From positions 1 through 46,001 of the forward strand of contig JAPLFY010000104.1 in NCBI GenBank assembly GCA_026390435.1: DNA of 46,001 bases. Direction: 5' to 3'. The DNA is from Pseudomonadota bacterium (lineage in GTDB: Bacteria; Bdellovibrionota_B; Oligoflexia; Oligoflexales; CAIYRB01). Shown one piece after another: positions 43,380-46,001 of the stretch; within the stretch, counting starts at the first letter, position 1; each line of letters begins with the position of its first letter. A program made the translations under genes and the position numbers. The notes under the pieces were generated by a model, which saw nothing but the letters and a program-made list of their open reading frames with translations, did no database searches and was not told the DNA's origin.

Positions 43380-45241
43380 CACCTCTCACCTCTAGCACAA
43401 AAAGTTATCGCAAGGTCCTACTTGCAACGATTTTGCTCGCCTCTTCCCTGCCGATGATTTTGATATCAATCTTTCTGATGGCGTCTCTTTTTTCAAAAAC
43501 TCGTCAAAATGCAGTTGACGATTTGGACCTCCGGGCTTCGCAAACCGGGATCTATATCGAAGACGCCATAGATATTACGGTCTCACGCCTACTCACCATG
43601 GCTACCAGTTCTGACCTAATTCCGGCCGCTCAGTCCTCCATGTTTGGCGCGCAGGCAACTGATCTCATGGCGCGTTTCATCCAAGATAACCCGATAATGG
43701 AGCGTCTAGATCTGGTTAATCTTCAGGGCGAAACCACCGAGGTCGCGCCGCCTGGTCAAGCGTTTCAATTATGGAGCAAACAGCTTAAAAACCTATTCAG
43801 CGATCCGCCTACATCCGCGACCTCAATGAAATGGAATTTTTACCTAGCTAATATTTCATCACCCTCTTTAGTGATCGTAGTGCCACTAAAAGCCAACAGA
43901 ACGAATGGTGCATCTGATGGTCCACCGCTAGGCTACATGATTGCTACCATCCCGTGGGAGAAGATCACGCCCATATTAAGTCGCCTAGCTGGCGAGCAAC
44001 TTATTGTTTCGCTATTTAATCACGAGACAAAAATAATCAGCGCTGGATACCACTCGTTAGATGATGTCGACGTGATTAAGCTAAGTAAACCATTACATAT
44101 TTATGGTTTAGAATCATACGCCTCTTTGCCATTCCATATTGAAATCAAGGCACCATCAAATCTCATACTTGGCAAAGTCGCTGGCGTGATGATTATCGCT
44201 TTATTCTCGGCCCTTATACTTCTGGCTGTGGTAACGGCTGTAAGTTTCATCGTCGCCAGGCGCATGAACAGGTATCTCGATCAGATTTCCTCGATGGTTT
44301 CGGCCTATGCTGACGGGCGATACGATTTTGATATGCCTACCTTTCGCTACGCAGAATTCGATCATCTAAAAGATCTGTTGAAAAATATGGGCAAAGAGAT
44401 CCTTCGGCAAATTGAAGACGAGAAATTAAAGGCAAGGTTAGAGGCTGAATTCGAATCGGCGCGATTGGTTCAGGCTGCACTCTTCCCTCCTCCGATAGTT
44501 TGTCCCGGACTAGATGTAAACTTTAGGTTCCAAGCTGCCTCCCAAACAAGCGGCGACTGGATCGGATATTTTTATAATGAACATATGCACCGGCTGCAGA
44601 TATTCATTGCGGATGTGACCGGTCACGGCATGTCAGCCGCCTTAATGTCGGGAGTTGGCTGCGGTGGCATTTACGGATACGAGATTTTAAAAGAGCTTGC
44701 TGCAGATGGGCCTGATCATTGGCGAGACCATCTCCTACACTGTGCCAGTGGTCTAAATACGGTATTTAACCTCACGGGTGGCAATTCCCGGATGATGAGT
44801 CTTAGCATCATGTCACTCCACCTAGGATCCGGTCACTTGGCGGTGCTCAATGCTGGTCACCCAAATCCCTGGCTCATTCGCCCAGATAATATTGATGTCA
44901 TGCCTTCACGGGGACCAATGCTCGGCCAGGAAGTGCGATCCAAGTTTGTAGTCAGCGAAGCTATACTAAAGCCCGGTGATGCACTGTTCGCATATTCTGA
45001 CGGGCTCGTGGAAAACAGCTCAGTTTCAAAGCAACGGTTGAGTCAGCGGAAAATTCGCGACCTCATATTGGCGGAGGGATCCGCCGCGGAGATCCTCGAA
45101 CGCGTGATGAATGCCGGCGACAGCATCTGGGGCGGCGAAGCACGTAAAGATGATGTGACGACGTTATTTATCAGATGGCTGGGTCCGATCACCGTAGAGA
45201 CGGCGATGCGTTCAGTTGGTAACCGTCTCAAAGCGGCCTAG
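43376..45241 (+). CDS. Membrane-anchored SpoIIE/RsbU-type PP2C phosphatase with an extracytoplasmic sensor
   Basis: This 621-residue protein has a transmembrane helix (about 13-37), a periplasmic domain of about 220 residues (Cache-like in length and position), and a second helix (about 263-291). A HAMP-like segment (MNRYLDQISSMVSAYADGRYD), a short coiled coil (about 335-370) and a SpoIIE phosphatase domain follow. Metal-binding motifs are present: QTSGDWIGYF, IADVTGHGMSAALMSG, SDGLVEN and KDDVTTLFI. It would dephosphorylate a Ser/Thr-phosphorylated protein such as an anti-anti-sigma factor, controlled by a signal outside. The gene overlaps that of the periplasmic binding protein by 4 bases, which suggests the sensor input. 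No anti-sigma or STAS partner gene is visible. Confidence 0.85.
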   Translation: MTPLTSSTKSYRKVLLATILLASSLPMILISIFLMASLFSKTRQNAVDDLDLRASQTGIYIEDAIDITVSRLLTMATSSDLIPAAQSSMFGAQATDLMARFIQDNPIMERLDLVNLQGETTEVAPPGQAFQLWSKQLKNLFSDPPTSATSMKWNFYLANISSPSLVIVVPLKANRTNGASDGPPLGYMIATIPWEKITPILSRLAGEQLIVSLFNHETKIISAGYHSLDDVDVIKLSKPLHIYGLESYASLPFHIEIKAPSNLILGKVAGVMIIALFSALILLAVVTAVSFIVARRMNRYLDQISSMVSAYADGRYDFDMPTFRYAEFDHLKDLLKNMGKEILRQIEDEKLKARLEAEFESARLVQAALFPPPIVCPGLDVNFRFQAASQTSGDWIGYFYNEHMHRLQIFIADVTGHGMSAALMSGVGCGGIYGYEILKELAADGPDHWRDHLLHCASGLNTVFNLTGGNSRMMSLSIMSLHLGSGHLAVLNAGHPNPWLIRPDNIDVMPSRGPMLGQEVRSKFVVSEAILKPGDALFAYSDGLVENSSVSKQRLSQRKIRDLILAEGSAAEILERVMNAGDSIWGGEARKDDVTTLFIRWLGPITVETAMRSVGNRLKAA

Positions 45242-45652
45242 TCGGACCCCAATTTGGCTTGCCGACATCAGCGCGCCCCACCCCCCCAACTCGGGCCAAA
45301 ACCGGCTTCACCCCCCTCGGTGAGCCTGTTTTTTTAAAAAAAATCACCTTGACGCAAAAAAAACTTACGATTTTTTTGCTCCCCCACTCGTCCACCGCCA
45401 AACTTTTCTTAATATTTACAATTACTTAAAATCCAAAGGCCGGAGGGTCGCGGGGTCAAAAATATTTAATTTTACCCAATTTATGCCATTTTAAATAAAT
45501 AAATCAGATATTTATCACTCATAGACGGACTTCTGCGGGCAACAAGTCAGTTAGCGTCTTTCGCTGTGTTAGGATACAAGGGTGTCAGATAGTCGGCGGC
45601 CTAATGGTTGGCCCTCGATGAATCACTTACTCGTTATCGGATAGAGAGAGAG
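45242..45652. other. Intergenic region before the RRM protein gene
   Basis: The first 100 bases hold C-runs and the terminator of the upstream operon. The middle (about 45400-45520) is very AT-rich. The last 130 bases form the leader of the RRM gene and end with GAGAGAGAG before its ATG. No ORF or recognisable operator is seen. Confidence 0.45.
45304..45335 (+). terminator. Rho-independent terminator of the binding protein / phosphatase operon
   Basis: GGCT-t-CACC pairs with GGTGAGCC, giving an 8-bp GC-rich stem with one bulged T and a 6-base loop. It is followed at once by TGTTTTTTT. It lies about 65 bases after the phosphatase stop. Confidence 0.75.
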
Positions 45653-46001
45653 ATGGGAAAGAAAGTTTTTGTTGGTGGTCTAAGCTGGAATACTAATGAC
45701 GAAACCCTCCGCCAAGCGTTTGAACGCTTCGGTCACGTTGATGAAGCGAAAGTCATCCAGGATCGCGACACCGGTCGCTCCCGTGGATTCGGCTTCGTGA
45801 CCTTCGGCGATGATCAGTCGGCACAGAACGCTGTTACCGGCATGGACGGTAAAGAACTTGACGGTCGCACCGTTAAAGTCAACGAAGCTGAAGATAAGCC
45901 ACGCGGCGGCGGCGGCGGCGGCGGCGGTAGTCGCGGCGGCTTCGGCGGCGGCGGCGGCGGCGGCGGTAGTCGCGGCGGCGGCGGCGGCTACGGCGGCGGC
46001 G
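45653..46001 (+). CDS. Glycine-rich RNA-recognition-motif (RRM) protein, 3' end outside the window
   Basis: The ATG at 45653 opens a frame that runs to the window edge (116 codons seen). Residues of about 4-80 are a complete RRM: RNP2 VFVGGLSW near the start and RNP1 RSRGFGFVTF near 43-52, with typical spacing. From about residue 84 the protein becomes an Arg/Gly/Ser/Tyr low-complexity tail coded by long GGC runs. It is a single-stranded RNA-binding protein of the bacterial Rbp type, often linked to cold or stress responses. GAGAGAGAG precedes the ATG. The stop codon is not visible. Confidence 0.9.
   Translation, partial: MGKKVFVGGLSWNTNDETLRQAFERFGHVDEAKVIQDRDTGRSRGFGFVTFGDDQSAQNAVTGMDGKELDGRTVKVNEAEDKPRGGGGGGGGSRGGFGGGGGGGGSRGGGGGYGGG

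Noticed and set aside
45902-46001. Regular GGC-rich repeats considered as a CRISPR or tandem-repeat array
   Set aside because: They are in frame with the RRM protein and encode its Gly-rich tail; there are no spacers.

Overview
The window appears to come from a Gram-negative chromosome of middling GC content. The evidence is an outer-membrane barrel C-terminus, many lipoprotein signal peptides, Tat-type leaders and periplasmic binding proteins. The mixture of a DUF1552/DUF1592/cytochrome c cluster, a membrane SpoIIE-type phosphatase, Cys-rich lipoproteins and a glycine-rich RRM protein resembles Oligoflexia/Bdellovibrionota or other former deltaproteobacteria. That placement is an inference from gene content only. 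I found no rRNA, tRNA, CRISPR array or intact insertion sequence.

Region 1 (1-8.3 kb) is metabolic. A tightly overlapping metal-uptake operon (outer-membrane protein, ZnuA/TroA-type binding protein, ATPase, permease) is followed by a lone lipoprotein. Next come genes for 2-aminophenol-type meta-cleavage: a heterodimeric class III extradiol dioxygenase on the plus strand, converging with a minus-strand set of an atypical SDR, a 2-aminomuconate-semialdehyde-type dehydrogenase and a RidA-family 2-aminomuconate-deaminase-like protein. Together they could take an aminophenol through ring cleavage, oxidation and deamination. The lower-pathway enzymes are not in the window.

Region 2 (8.4-20.3 kb) is an envelope and transport block. 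An operon encodes a monoheme c-type cytochrome lipoprotein, a DUF1592-group monoheme protein and a Tat-exported DUF1552 protein. An osmoprotectant-type binding-protein/permease fusion follows, then a GltIJKL-like glutamate/aspartate importer in which GltI and GltJ are fused. A small unknown protein and a secreted PhoD phosphatase carrying a C-terminal jacalin-like lectin domain complete the block.

Region 3 (20.5-29.7 kb) is mostly housekeeping: SbcD-SbcC nuclease, a membrane spermidine-synthase-like protein, a thioester-reductase-like SDR, and a convergent, overlapping polyprenol/dolichol-kinase-like membrane protein.

Region 4 (29.7-42 kb) is accessory in character. It holds an FkbM methyltransferase and an XRE regulator bracketed by 38-bp imperfect direct repeats, a DUF3253 protein, a small secreted protein, ORF remnants and a frameshifted, 5'-truncated mrr restriction gene. 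It continues with a roughly 1,580-residue lipoprotein made of Ig-like, Fn3-like and seven C-terminal propeller-like repeats, then a collagen-like lipoprotein, a trypsin-like lipoprotein with a Cys-rich tail, a small envelope protein and a duplicated Cys-rich lipoprotein. A second, 42-bp repeat family lies upstream of two plus-strand transcription units here.

Region 5 (42.2-46 kb) holds an overlapping pair, a sugar-type periplasmic binding protein and a membrane-anchored SpoIIE/RsbU-type phosphatase with no transporter genes beside it. This looks like a ligand-sensing phosphatase module. A terminator follows, and then an RRM RNA-binding protein with a Gly-rich tail that runs off the window.
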